Assembly (NCBI RefSeq): GCF_030546935.1 | Contig: NZ_JAUOPH010000006.1 | Span: forward strand, 186,001 to 250,000 | Reading direction: 5' to 3' | DNA length: 64,000 nucleotides | Origin: Marinobacter sp. 2_MG-2023 | Lineage (GTDB): Bacteria > Pseudomonadota > Gammaproteobacteria > Pseudomonadales > Oleiphilaceae | Shown: piece after piece, positions 37,381 through 47,500 of the stretch | Position numbering within the stretch: position 1 is the stretch's first letter | Layout of the letters: every line of letters starts with the position of its first letter | Made by a program: the position numbers and the translations under genes | The notes under the pieces: model-generated | Seen by the model: the letters and a program-made list of their open reading frames with translations, nothing else | Told to the model about the DNA's origin: nothing | Databases searched by the model: none

Positions 37381-37894
37381 CTCAATGCGCAAAGTACTTG
37401 CCGGCATTCTGGTTGCAAGCCTCACTGGCCCGGCAATGGCATTTGATCTTGACTCCGACTCCCCTATTACCGTCAGCGCTGACAGCGCTCGTCTCGACGA
37501 CGGTAAGGGCATTGCCACCTACACCGGAGCTGTAGAACTGGTTCAGGGCAAAACCCGTCTAACGGCGGAACGTGTCGTTCTGTATCGCAGCGCCGAAGGC
37601 CTGAACCGCATTGAGGCCAATGGTACTCCTGCACGCTACCAGCAGCCGGTTACCAGCGGAGAAGGTGAAACCGATGCCAAAGCCCTCAACATAACCTGGT
37701 CGGCCTCTGACAAACAGCTCACCTTTGAACGCGAGGCTGTGATTGAGCAGAATGGCAACGTGTTCAGCGGCGACATTATTCATTACGATACCGAGCAACG
37801 AGTGGTCACTGCAGAAGGCAGCGAGGATACCGGCGCTGGCCCGGGCCGGGTCGAAATGATCATCCAGCCCCGCGGTACCAACTCCAACCAATAA
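37364..37894 (+). CDS. lptA: LPS-bridge protein LptA
   Basis: 176-residue periplasmic bridge protein. Signal peptide MKPSDNSMRKVLAGILVASL then TGPAMA, followed by the OstA/LptA domain: PITVSADSARLDDGKGIATY, TGAVELVQGKTRLTAERVVL and NVFSGDIIHYDTEQRVV. ATG at 37364 has GGAAGGA 4-5 nt upstream and lies inside the end of lptC, implying coupling; MRKV seven codons later is possible. Confidence 0.94.
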   Translation: MKPSDNSMRKVLAGILVASLTGPAMAFDLDSDSPITVSADSARLDDGKGIATYTGAVELVQGKTRLTAERVVLYRSAEGLNRIEANGTPARYQQPVTSGEGETDAKALNITWSASDKQLTFEREAVIEQNGNVFSGDIIHYDTEQRVVTAEGSEDTGAGPGRVEMIIQPRGTNSNQ

Positions 37895-37921
37895 CAGCTG
37901 ATTACAGCAAACAGAGGTTCG

Positions 37922-38647
37922 ATGGCAGTTCTCAGAGCGAGCAACCTGGCGAAAAGCTACAAACAGAAAAAAGTGGTCATCGATGTTTCGCTGGAAATTC
38001 GCAGCGGTGAAATCGTCGGACTGCTCGGCCCTAACGGCGCCGGCAAGACCACCTGTTTCTATATGATTGTAGGGCTGGTGAACGCCGACAATGGCCGCAT
38101 AACCATCGACAGCCAGGACATTACGCCCTTACCCATGCACGGACGAGCCCGCAAAGGGATTGGCTACCTGCCGCAGGAAGCCTCGGTGTTCCGCAAGCTC
38201 TCCGTGCGAGATAACATCATGGCGATTCTGGAAACCCGCAAAAACCTCAATCGTGCTGACCGCCTGCAGAAGCTCGAGCAGTTGCTGGAAGAATTTCACA
38301 TCACCCATATTCGCGATAGCCTTGGCATGGCGCTCTCCGGGGGTGAACGCCGCCGGGTTGAGATCGCCCGCGCTCTGGCGATGGAACCCGCCTTTATTCT
38401 GCTCGACGAGCCATTTGCAGGTGTAGACCCTATCTCCGTGAGTGATATCAAACAGATTATTCGTCACCTCCGGGACAAAGGTATAGGTGTTCTGATCACC
38501 GATCACAACGTGCGCGAAACACTGGATATCTGCGAGAACGCTTACATTGTTTCAGGTGGCCACATTATTGCCTCTGGAAATTCGGAATCTATTCTGGCCA
38601 ATCAACAAGTTAAAGAAGTGTATCTTGGCAATGAATTTCACCTGTAA
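37922..38647 (+). CDS. lptB: LPS export ATPase LptB
   Basis: 241-residue ABC ATPase driving LPS extraction with LptF/LptG. Walker [14 protein letters not shown]-loop [12 protein letters not shown], signature [15 protein letters not shown], Walker [14 protein letters not shown] and switch His ITDHNVRE. lptF/lptG are not in this window, as usual for this arrangement. Confidence 0.97.
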   Translation: MAVLRASNLAKSYKQKKVVIDVSLEIRSGEIVGLLGPNGAGKTTCFYMIVGLVNADNGRITIDSQDITPLPMHGRARKGIGYLPQEASVFRKLSVRDNIMAILETRKNLNRADRLQKLEQLLEEFHITHIRDSLGMALSGGERRRVEIARALAMEPAFILLDEPFAGVDPISVSDIKQIIRHLRDKGIGVLITDHNVRETLDICENAYIVSGGHIIASGNSESILANQQVKEVYLGNEFHL

Positions 38648-38821
38648 GCCTTGTTTTCGACACTCGGTTACACCCGTTCGATTGTTTTGCAGACCCGGAG
38701 CAAGTAAACTCGGCAAAGAACTTGCTAGGATAATCTAAAGTGGCGGCAAGTAGCCGGCATACATAGATTTTTTAGTCAATGCAAGAAATTCAGAGTGGGT
38801 ATAAGTGACGGATCCTGAGCG

Positions 38822-40363
38822 ATGGTTATGAAAGCCTCATTACAATTAAAGCTGGGTCAAAGCCTGACCATGACGCCCCAGCTGCAACAGGCGATCAGGC
38901 TTCTGCAGTTATCAACTCTCGATCTTCAGCAGGAAATCCAGCAAGCCCTGGAATCCAATCCCCTGCTGGAAGCCTCGGAAGATGACGACCAGTCTGAATC
39001 GACCCCAGCCGATAACGATCAGGGCGAGCACAAAGACACCGCGTCGGAGGAAGTTTCGGCCGACGTAGCTGGTGACTCTAACGCTTCTGACTGGGATGAA
39101 AACGAAACCGGCCCGGACTGGCAGTCCGAAAACGAAATACCGGATGCGCTTCCCGATGATCTTCCCGTAGATACCGCCTGGGAAGATGTTTATCAGTCCG
39201 CTCCCGCCCCGGCCGCGCGGAACGATGATGAGAACGACCACGATTTCGAAACCCGGAACTCTCCGACCGAAACCCTCAGGGACCATCTTGAATGGCAGCT
39301 CAACCTTACTCCGTTGAGTGAGCGGGATCAGGCCATTGCTCATGCTTTGATGGATGCGGTAGATGAGCGCGGGTATCTCACCAGCACACTTGATGAGATC
39401 TACGCGGGCCTGAGTGACGAGAGCGATGAAGACCCTCTTGAAATGGATGAAGTGGAAGCCGTTTTACGGCGGCTGCAGTACTTCGATCCGCCGGGGGTTT
39501 TCGCCCGGGATCTGCAGGATTGCCTGTTGATTCAACTCAACCAACTGCCCCCGGAAACACCCTGGCTGGCCCAGGCGCGCCTGGTTATCACCCATTATAT
39601 AAATCTGCTGGGCAATCGCGATTATGCCCAGTTGCTTCGCCGCAGCCGCCTAAAAGAAGACCAGCTGCGTGATGTGCTCGCGCTGATCACCAGCCTTAAT
39701 CCGCGGCCTGGTGACATTATCGATCGCACAGAACCGGATTATGTCATTCCCGATGTCATCGTACGCAAACACAACGGCCGGTGGCGCGTGGAGCTGAATC
39801 CGGAAATTGCACCGCGCATACGCGTGAATGCCAGCTATGCTTCATTGATAAAGCGTGCGGACAGCAGCGCTGACAATACCTATCTTCGTGACCAGCTTCA
39901 GGAGGCCAAGTGGTTCATAAAAAGCCTGCAAAGCCGGAACGAAACTCTGTTGAAGGTAGCCACACGTATTGTTGAGTACCAGCAGGGCTTTCTGGATCAT
40001 GGAGAGGAGGCGATGAAGCCGCTGATTCTCTCTGATATCGCCCAGGTAGTGGAAATGCATGAGTCCACCATTTCCCGTGTAACGACGCAGAAGTACATGC
40101 ATACCCCTCGGGGTATCTTCGAGCTGAAGTACTTTTTTTCTAGCCACGTCAGCACTGACGAGGGCGGAGAATGCTCCTCAACCGCGATTCGCGCCATGAT
40201 CAAAAAGCTGATTGCGGCCGAAACACCTAAAAAGCCGTTGAGTGACAGCAAGATTGCGACCATGCTTGGGGAACAGGGAATCAAAGTGGCGAGGCGCACA
40301 GTTGCAAAATATCGCGAAGCCATGCACATTCCGCCCTCGAACGAACGCAAGCGCCTGGTTTGA
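38822..40363 (+). CDS. rpoN: RNA polymerase sigma-54 factor RpoN
   Basis: 513 residues. Region I is the glutamine/leucine-rich start ([20 protein letters not shown]), region II is an acidic segment (about 50-150), and region III has the core-binding and DNA-binding parts including the HTH ([20 protein letters not shown]) and the RpoN box [12 protein letters not shown] near the C-terminus. It directs transcription from -24/-12 promoters with enhancer-binding proteins; two such promoters precede pilins in this window. Start ATG 38822 or Met3. The 174-bp gap before it shows no gene. Confidence 0.97.
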   Translation: MVMKASLQLKLGQSLTMTPQLQQAIRLLQLSTLDLQQEIQQALESNPLLEASEDDDQSESTPADNDQGEHKDTASEEVSADVAGDSNASDWDENETGPDWQSENEIPDALPDDLPVDTAWEDVYQSAPAPAARNDDENDHDFETRNSPTETLRDHLEWQLNLTPLSERDQAIAHALMDAVDERGYLTSTLDEIYAGLSDESDEDPLEMDEVEAVLRRLQYFDPPGVFARDLQDCLLIQLNQLPPETPWLAQARLVITHYINLLGNRDYAQLLRRSRLKEDQLRDVLALITSLNPRPGDIIDRTEPDYVIPDVIVRKHNGRWRVELNPEIAPRIRVNASYASLIKRADSSADNTYLRDQLQEAKWFIKSLQSRNETLLKVATRIVEYQQGFLDHGEEAMKPLILSDIAQVVEMHESTISRVTTQKYMHTPRGIFELKYFFSSHVSTDEGGECSSTAIRAMIKKLIAAETPKKPLSDSKIATMLGEQGIKVARRTVAKYREAMHIPPSNERKRLV

Positions 40364-40468
40364 ACCGGACGCGGTTAACTGACTACTACGGATTTCGCTG
40401 GCACAGTCACAAACGCCAGCACTCAGTCCGGCTCCAGGAGCCGGAACGAATGACAACAGGAGACGTCT

Positions 40469-40777
40469 ATGCAACTCAACATTTCAGGCCATCACGTAGA
40501 ACTGACTCCCGCTTTGAAGGAATATGTATCCGAAAAGTTTGAACGGCTGGAGCGGCACTTCGACCATATCAGTAACTGCCAGGTAACACTGGAAGTTGAT
40601 AAGGTTCGGCAGATCGCCGATGCTACGCTCCACGTGGTTGGTGGTGAGATTCACGCAAAGGCGGAAAACGAGGATATGTATGCGGCTATCGACGGCCTCG
40701 TCGACAAGCTTGACCGACAGATCCTTAAGCACAAAGAGAAAAGCCTGGACAGGATGCAGGGAAATACCGCCCGATAG
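40469..40777 (+). CDS. hpf: Ribosome hibernation promoting factor
   Basis: 102-residue HPF/YfiA protein (MQLNISGHHVELTPALKEYV, then ISNCQVTLEVDK, HAKAENEDMYAAIDGLVDKL and RQILKHKEK). Short form that, with RMF, promotes 100S ribosome dimers in stationary phase. AGGAG 7-8 nt before ATG. Always next to rpoN in related bacteria. A terminator follows. Confidence 0.95.
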   Translation: MQLNISGHHVELTPALKEYVSEKFERLERHFDHISNCQVTLEVDKVRQIADATLHVVGGEIHAKAENEDMYAAIDGLVDKLDRQILKHKEKSLDRMQGNTAR

Positions 40778-40806
40778 GCGGCCATTTTCAGGCATGTAAT
40801 CTAATC

Positions 40807-40837
40807 AAGCTGCGGCCCGGACAACGTGCCGCAGCTT
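40807..40837 (+). terminator. Rho-independent terminator after hpf
   Basis: 10-bp perfect stem aagctgcggc / gccgcagctt, 11-nt loop, followed by TATTTTAA. It lies 29 nt after hpf and 27 nt before ptsN. Confidence 0.82.
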
Positions 40838-40863
40838 TATTTTAACGGAAGCGCGGTCGATTC

Positions 40864-41334
40864 ATGAGCGACACATCCCTGACAATAGACAACATTCTTG
40901 CACCGGAACTGACCCTGTGTAAGGTACCCGCCTCGAGTAAAAAGCGGGTTCTGGAGTTCATTGCCGAGCAGATCCGTCAGCAAAATGATTCACTCAGCGA
41001 GAGCCAGATTTTCAACAATCTGATCGCTCGTGAGCGGCTGGGCAGCACCGGAATCGGCCAGGGGATCGCCATCCCCCACTGCCGCCTGGAAGGGCTTGAG
41101 CACGTTATTGGCGTTCTGATGACGCTGGACGAAACTGTCGAGTTTGATGCGATTGATAACCAGCCGGTGGATCTTGTATTTGCACTGGTGGTACCCAAGG
41201 AAGCCACCAGTGAGCACCTTGAGTTACTGAGCCAGCTCGCCGAGAAATTCAATGAGCGTACCTTCTGTGACCGTCTCAGGCAGAGCGAAGATGCTAGCAC
41301 GCTTTACCAACGCATGACCGCCGCGAGCGGCTGA
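40864..41334 (+). CDS. ptsN: Nitrogen-PTS enzyme IIA (EIIA-Ntr)
   Basis: 156-residue PTS EIIA type 2 domain. Phosphorylation His lies in GIAIPHCRLEGLEHVIG (about residue 70). Receives phosphate from PtsP through NPr and regulates potassium uptake, nitrogen and envelope responses rather than sugar import. Between hpf and rapZ as in other gammaproteobacteria. Confidence 0.96.
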   Translation: MSDTSLTIDNILAPELTLCKVPASSKKRVLEFIAEQIRQQNDSLSESQIFNNLIARERLGSTGIGQGIAIPHCRLEGLEHVIGVLMTLDETVEFDAIDNQPVDLVFALVVPKEATSEHLELLSQLAEKFNERTFCDRLRQSEDASTLYQRMTAASG

Positions 41335-41363
41335 CATCCACTCTGGGAACAGGCTGTTTCATC

Positions 41364-42248
41364 ATGAAGCTCATCATCGTCAGTGGCAGGTCCGGCTCCG
41401 GCAAGAGTACCGCCCTTCACGTACTGGAAGACCTCGGATACTACTGTATTGATAACCTGCCGATCGGGCTGCTGTTTCCTCTTACCCGGGAAGCTGCTAA
41501 CCAGAGTGCTCCCGGGCGACTCGACAAAATGGCGGTCAGTATCGATGCCCGTAACCTGTCCGGCGAACTGGCCAATTTTGAGGCGATTTACCGCAAGCTT
41601 CGCAGAGATGACATTCAGGTAGAGATCATCTTTCTGGATGCCGATGAACAGTCCTTGCTGCAACGCTTCCATGCCACCCGGCGCAAGCACCCGCTGAGCG
41701 ACGACAAAACCTCGCTCAGGGAGGCAATCAGCAACGAAAAGAGTCTGCTTGAGCCGCTCTCAAAGCTCTCGGACCTCTACATCAACACCAAAGGGCTGTC
41801 GATGTATGAGCTGCGGGATATGGTGAAGCAGCGGGTAGCGGGTCGTAAGGATCAGGAACTGGCCTTGCTTTTCCAGTCCTTCGGTTTCAAGCACGGCGTA
41901 CCTCTGGATTCCGATTATGTGTTTGATGTGCGCTGCCTGCCCAATCCCTACTGGGATACCAGCCTGCGAAAGTTTACAGGCCTTGATCAGCCAGTGATCG
42001 AGTTTCTTGAAAAAGAGCCTTCAAGCAAAAAAATGATAGCCGACCTCATTACGTTTCTGGAGAGCTGGATTCCCTCCTTTGCGGATAGCAATCGCAGCTA
42101 CATGACCATTTCCATTGGTTGCACTGGCGGTCAGCACCGATCTGTTTATATCTGCGAACAGTTGGGGCGGCACTTCCGGGAACACACCAGTAACGCTCAG
42201 GTACGTCACACCGAGCTACCGCATTTGCAGGCCCGGAAAGAGGTCTGA
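41364..42248 (+). CDS. rapZ: RNase adapter/nucleotide-binding protein RapZ
   Basis: 294 residues. P-loop SGRSGSGKSTALHVL near the N-terminus, then DNLPIGLL, VSIDARNL, and the C-terminal RNA-binding domain with SFGFKHGVPLDSDYVFDVR and ISIGCTGGQHRSVYI. In E. coli RapZ delivers GlmZ to RNase E and controls glucosamine-6-phosphate synthesis; a GlmZ target is not visible here. Confidence 0.96.
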   Translation: MKLIIVSGRSGSGKSTALHVLEDLGYYCIDNLPIGLLFPLTREAANQSAPGRLDKMAVSIDARNLSGELANFEAIYRKLRRDDIQVEIIFLDADEQSLLQRFHATRRKHPLSDDKTSLREAISNEKSLLEPLSKLSDLYINTKGLSMYELRDMVKQRVAGRKDQELALLFQSFGFKHGVPLDSDYVFDVRCLPNPYWDTSLRKFTGLDQPVIEFLEKEPSSKKMIADLITFLESWIPSFADSNRSYMTISIGCTGGQHRSVYICEQLGRHFREHTSNAQVRHTELPHLQARKEV

Positions 42249-42254
42249 ACCAGC

Positions 42255-42524
42255 GTGATACGGCAGCATATTGTGATTATCAATAAACTCGGTCTGCATG
42301 CCCGGGCCACCGCCAAGCTGGTTGCCACAGCGTCGGCATTTGATTGTTCCGTCAAAGTCTGCGGCAAAGGTCGCGAGGTGGACGCAAAAAACATCATGCA
42401 GGTCATGATGCTTGCTGCCAGCAAAGGCACAGAAGTGGAACTCGTGGCAGACGGCCCGGGCGAGCAGGAAGCTATTGAGGCCCTTGCCGGGTTGATCAAC
42501 GACTATTTCGGGGAAGGTGAGTAA
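42255..42524 (+). CDS. ptsO: Nitrogen-PTS phosphocarrier protein NPr
   Basis: 89-residue HPr-like protein. Phospho-His in NKLGLHARATAKLV, regulatory-type region AKNIMQVMMLAASKG. Passes phosphate from PtsP to PtsN. GTG start at 42255, 6 bp after the rapZ stop; GAGG lies about 12 nt upstream, a somewhat long spacing. Confidence 0.95.
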   Translation: MIRQHIVIINKLGLHARATAKLVATASAFDCSVKVCGKGREVDAKNIMQVMMLAASKGTEVELVADGPGEQEAIEALAGLINDYFGEGE

Positions 42525-42584
42525 CTCACCATTTTTCACTGAACATCCCTGTAACTCTTTCTCACGTGCACAGCCTAACTCCGT

Positions 42585-42590
42585 TATAAT
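42585..42590 (+). promoter_or_regulatory. -10 element candidate for mgtE
   Basis: Perfect TATAAT, 29 bp before the mgtE start codon. No convincing -35 was found. Confidence 0.45.
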
Positions 42591-42618
42591 GCAGGTGTTT
42601 TCTGAGCTCAGGTGATTC

Positions 42619-43980
42619 ATGTCCGATATTCTGGAAAAAAGCCAAGCCCGCCAACGTCTTCGCTCACTGAGTGAAGCGCTGGACAGTGGCGCCCTGAAAC
42701 AGGTCGCCCGCATTCTCAATGGCGGCCTGAGCCCCAGTGATATCGCTCACCTGCTTGAATCTTCGCCTCCACGCCAGCGTGCCGTGCTATGGAACCTGGT
42801 AGACAAACAGCTGGAAGGCGAGGTTCTCCAGTATCTTAATGAAGATATTCGTGCCGAATACCTGAGCCGCCTGAATGCTCAGGAGCTGGCAGATATCATC
42901 GAGGACTTCGAGTCCGACGATCTCGCCGACCTTCTGCAACAGCTGCCGGATGCGGTGATCCAGGAAGTCCTGGACACCATGGACGAACAGGACCGGCAGC
43001 GGGTCGAAGAAGTGCTTTCCTACCCGGAAGACACTGCAGGCGGCCTGATGAACACGGATACCATCACCGTGCGCCCCGACCTGAGCATGGATGTGGTCTT
43101 GCGGTACCTGCGCCGGCACAAAGCGCTACCGCCCATGACCGACAGCTTGATTGTGGTAAGCCGCAGGGACGAGTTTATCGGCATGCTTCCCATTACCAAA
43201 ATGCTTGTATCCAACCAGAGCGCAACGGTACGGGAAGTCATGGACACCGATATCGAGCCTATTCCCGTCACCCTTTCCGATACTAAAGTGGCCACGCTGT
43301 TTGAACGTTACGACCTGATTTCCGCCCCCGTTGTGAGCGACGAGGGTCGCCTGTTGGGCCGGATCACCATCGATGACGTGGTAGATGTTATCCGGGAGGA
43401 TGCAGATCACTCGCTGCTGAGCATGGCCGGCCTCGATGACGATGAAGACACCTTTGCCCCGGTATGGAAGACCACCCGCCGCAGAGCTGTCTGGTTGGGT
43501 GTCAATTTGATCACGGCTTTCACTGCCTCCGGGGTGATTGGGCTGTTCGAGGGCACCATCGACAAAGTTGTCGCCCTTGCGATACTGATGCCTATCGTGG
43601 CCAGCATGGGGGGCATAGCAGGCAGCCAGACTCTCACTCTGGTTATCCGGGGCATGGCCGTGGGGCAAATCAGTGGCGCCAATGTAGGCTGGCTGCTGAA
43701 CCGGGAGTTTCTATCGGGAATCCTTAATGGTTTGCTCTGGGCTGTCGTGGTGGCGGCCGCTGCCATGGCCTGGTTCCAGGATGTCCTTATAGGCGCTATC
43801 ATTGCCGCTGCACTGGTTATCAACCTGGTCGTCGCCGCATTGGTGGGCACGGTACTGCCACTATTCCTGAAATCCCGAAACATCGACCCTGCCCTGGCCG
43901 GCAGCGTTATATTGACCACCGTGACAGATGTGGTGGGCTTCATGTCATTTCTGGGCCTTGCGACCATCGTCTACGCCTGA
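42619..43980 (+). CDS. mgtE: MgtE-family magnesium transporter
   Basis: 453-residue magnesium channel. N-terminal MgtE_N domain (about residues 30-130, IADIIEDFESDDLADLLQQL), two CBS domains (about 135-255, with ADTAGGLMN-type start PEDTAGGLMNTDTITV), a connecting helix and five C-terminal membrane helices (about 285-450) with the pore segment IVASMGGIAGSQTLTLVIRG. Mg binding to the cytosolic part closes the channel. Confidence 0.95.
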   Translation: MSDILEKSQARQRLRSLSEALDSGALKQVARILNGGLSPSDIAHLLESSPPRQRAVLWNLVDKQLEGEVLQYLNEDIRAEYLSRLNAQELADIIEDFESDDLADLLQQLPDAVIQEVLDTMDEQDRQRVEEVLSYPEDTAGGLMNTDTITVRPDLSMDVVLRYLRRHKALPPMTDSLIVVSRRDEFIGMLPITKMLVSNQSATVREVMDTDIEPIPVTLSDTKVATLFERYDLISAPVVSDEGRLLGRITIDDVVDVIREDADHSLLSMAGLDDDEDTFAPVWKTTRRRAVWLGVNLITAFTASGVIGLFEGTIDKVVALAILMPIVASMGGIAGSQTLTLVIRGMAVGQISGANVGWLLNREFLSGILNGLLWAVVVAAAAMAWFQDVLIGAIIAAALVINLVVAALVGTVLPLFLKSRNIDPALAGSVILTTVTDVVGFMSFLGLATIVYA

Positions 43981-44002
43981 CTCGAAAACCCTGGATGCAC
44001 TA

Positions 44003-44533
44003 ATGATTGACAGCGATCACGAAGATAACGATACCTACGAATATTCCGGCCCGAGTAAATCCCAGCTAAAGCGGGAGATGCACGCACTGCAGGGTATTGG
44101 TAAGCGCATGATGGAGCTGAGCGATGAGCAGCTTGATACGCTTACTATCAGCGATACTCTGAGGCACGCCATTGAGGAGTCGCGCAGGATACGCCAGAAC
44201 GAAGCCAAGCGACGCCATCTGCAGTACATCGGCAAGATTATCCGACAGGAAGATGATCCGGAAGCGGTGCAGCGTGCCATTGATGCCTTCGATTCAGGCA
44301 GCGAAGAACATACACGTCGCCATCACCTGGCTGAACGCTGGCGTGACCGTATGATTGCAGAAGGTGATGCCGTGGCGGGTGAGTTCTTCAGATACTGCCC
44401 GGATGCTGACATACAACACTTACGCAATCTGGTTCGCAACGCCCGCAGGGACGTTGAAAAGCAGAAAAATACTGGCCAGACCCGCAAACTGTTCCGCTAC
44501 CTGAGGGAGCGTATTGACGAGGTTGAGGCCTAA
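44003..44533 (+). CDS. darP: Ribosome biogenesis factor DarP (YjgA, DUF615)
   Basis: 176-residue basic/acidic helical protein: SKSQLKREMHALQGIGKRMM, LRHAIEESRRIRQNEAKRRH, LQYIGKIIRQEDDPEAV and HHLAERWRDRMIAEGDAV. YjgA binds late 50S intermediates. ATG at 44003 is chosen over upstream in-frame codons that overlap mgtE. Convergent with yhdP; 6 bp between stops. Confidence 0.93.
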   Translation: MIDSDHEDNDTYEYSGPSKSQLKREMHALQGIGKRMMELSDEQLDTLTISDTLRHAIEESRRIRQNEAKRRHLQYIGKIIRQEDDPEAVQRAIDAFDSGSEEHTRRHHLAERWRDRMIAEGDAVAGEFFRYCPDADIQHLRNLVRNARRDVEKQKNTGQTRKLFRYLRERIDEVEA

Positions 44534-44539
44534 CCCAGA

Positions 44540-47500
44540 TTAGCCACCGGTATCAAAAACCTGCCTGAGATCTACTTTGGGCTCGTCCCAGGTGCCGGTG
44601 ACGTTGTAAGTGGCGCTGGTCAACTTGCTCAATGGGTCGCCCAGCACCTTGTCCAGTACGAAAAGAGCTCCCCCTATCGGCGCACTGGCGCCCATCAACA
44701 ACGCTGCCAGGGGAAGATTCTGGGTCAGTGGCAAAACGACCACCAGGCGCATATCAAGCGCTTCATTTGCCAGGTCTGTGTTACCGCTGAGCTTGAAGGC
44801 TAGCGAAGGCCCCACAACCTGGAGTTCCGGATCCATGGTCAGCAGACCTTCGTTCAGCCTCGCCTTGCCTGAGATCGCATCAAACGCTACACCTCGCTCA
44901 TACAGATCGGAAAAATCCAGTTTGAGCCTGCGCCACAGGGTATCGGCATTGAGCAGGTTGAATACCCGGAATATCTGGGCACTGTTGTTGCGCTCCAGAA
45001 TCACACCATCATCCAGTCGTAAGCTGACCTCGCCGCTCAGCCCCGCAATCTCAAACTCATCCGGCCGACCTGGCCAGTCCAGTTCCAGCTGAACGTCCGT
45101 CTGCTTATTGGAAAGCGGGATATCCGTATCGAAGAGCTCGCCAAGATCCGCCAGCGCACCGCCAGAAACCGACCCGGTAAACCGGCTGGTTTCTCTGTTG
45201 TCTATTACGCCCCAGGTCATATCACCGAGAAGCGTGAGGGATTTTAACCGCCCCTCGATGCCGCTGATATTGAGTTGGGAGGGCTCTGGCCGCAGGTGGA
45301 AGGACCAACGCCCAAGGCTGCCCCCATTCAGTTGCAGTTCGGAAATATCTATATCCACATCTGGCCAGTTCGCTATATCCATCGCCCGGAAGGCTTCCAA
45401 CTGCTGCTCGACCGTCAGCAATTCCGGCTCATCCTCCGCCGCAGCGCCGTCACTCCGGATAAGCCGTACTACTTCAAAATTTGCAGCTATGGGGCGATCG
45501 TCGGCCGGGAAAACGATTCTGCCGACCGCCCGCTCGGAGCGAGTTGTTAAAATCCAGCGATCGCCCAGATCGAGTGCTTCCAGGTGAATATTCGTGAGCG
45601 TCTGATCGCCGAGGTACAATTCGTCGAACGTCAGCTCAACACCGGAACTTTTCAGCAGCAGATCAAAGGTCGCCCGATCTTGCCAGCTCCCGGTGATGCC
45701 AACTCCGTCTGCCTCCGCCGGATCAATCTTTGCAACCAGCGGCGTCGCCTCTGCCGATTTTTTGGAAAACGGGCCGGGCCAGTCAATAGCCAATCCTTCA
45801 AGGGTTGAGCGAACGGTGATGATCGAAGCTGTATCTGCGTCCACATTGAGCTCCGCAGAATAATCAATACTCCCTTTCAACCCGTAATTGCTTTGTCCGC
45901 TGCCATTGTTCTCTCCCTCCTCAGCCAAACCGGCCTGACGGAGCGCGTCAGGTACAGACAGGGAGCCGGTTTGCCTGATGCTAAGCCCGTCGGCATCAGA
46001 AGCTTTATCTGAAGAGGATTGGCTGAACATAACCTCGACCGGCTCACCGAGAAACCGGGCACTGAGCGGATCTCCTGAAAAACCTTTCTCCGAGTGGTAT
46101 TTCAGGGACCCGGAAATATCCTCCCAACTCAGGTCCGCACCCGGATACCCTACATAGCCGCTCGACGTACTGACATCGGCTTCCACGACCACGCCTTCAG
46201 CATTATCAAGTGGCAGGTCAATATCCAGATCAAGCAAGTAGTCGCCACCGTAATTCAGGTTTGAAGCCTGAGTGCCGGCCATCGCCCCAAACGGGCTGTC
46301 AGTCATCCAGAATGCGATAGCACTACCCGGCACAGGTGCTGACACATCCACTCGGACCCGCGCCCCGCCATCGCCGGGAATAACCGCAACGGTTGCGGGG
46401 TTCAGCGCCAATCCACCGGTTTTTCCCGACTCCAGAGACACCAGAGTGTCGCCATTCTGTATGGCAACTCTTCCACGTGCCTCCGTCACTTTCGGCCATT
46501 GTTCATCGTAGCGGACGATGCCGTTCTCGAATTCATACCACATGGAGGAAACAAACGACCCCGAAGGTGCGTCTCCACCAATCTGTCCATGGCCGTAGTA
46601 CACACCCGAAGTAATATCTGCCTCTTCTATAGCGGAGGTAAGCCATTCGTAAAGGCCGGCATCCACGACCTTTGCAGGTACAAAGTCCGCCAACATGGAT
46701 TCATCTGCATTCTCGACAGCCACTCGCAATCCGAGATCGTCCTCACCCTGCCTGTCCAGTTTCAGGTCAAAAGCGCCGGTCAGATGGGTGTCCTCGCCAT
46801 AGGTCATGGTTATGTCTGACGCATATACCCGGGTTACAGATCCATCCAGCTTCCAGGCGACGGTAGCGGCAAGTTCGGGTAACGACCACTCGCTTCCAAA
46901 GAGTTGAGGAAAGCCGAGAGCAACAGGCTGACTGCCTGAGCGGGCCTCCACATAGCCTGATGTCTGATCAACGTAAATGAACCCGTTCACGTTCTGTACC
47001 GCTGGAGCACCCCCGTATGCGGCTGCCCCGACACCCCTGAGGCGCCCGGATAATTCGAAACTACTGCCTGTATTGCCCGGAATGCTGAGCGTCATACCAT
47101 CGAGAAAACCGACGGGACGATACTGTTCGAGTGCTTCACGGGCCACATCAGGCAGCAGAGGCAGGGTTTCGGCAAGCCGTCTTAACGGGAGCAAGGGAAG
47201 AGCGTCAGCTGTTAAAGAGAACCCCTCGGGCTGGGGCGACAAAAGCAGACTGAACGGAGGCACTGTGTCACCATTCCAGGTCCAGGCCAGCTGTTTCAGG
47301 TGCCACTCCCCAATGGTTTCAGGTTGTGCGCTGGCACCCTCCTTTGCTTCGAGGACAGTATTATGGCGGCGCCAGCCGAATCGGGCGCTGATATCTTCTA
47401 GCGGCGCCAGAGACTCCCCTCCAACACCGAGCTGCAGGTACGGCGTCCTGACCGTCCCGTTGACTTGCTGCAAGACACCTGAACGGAAGGTAAGCCAGGC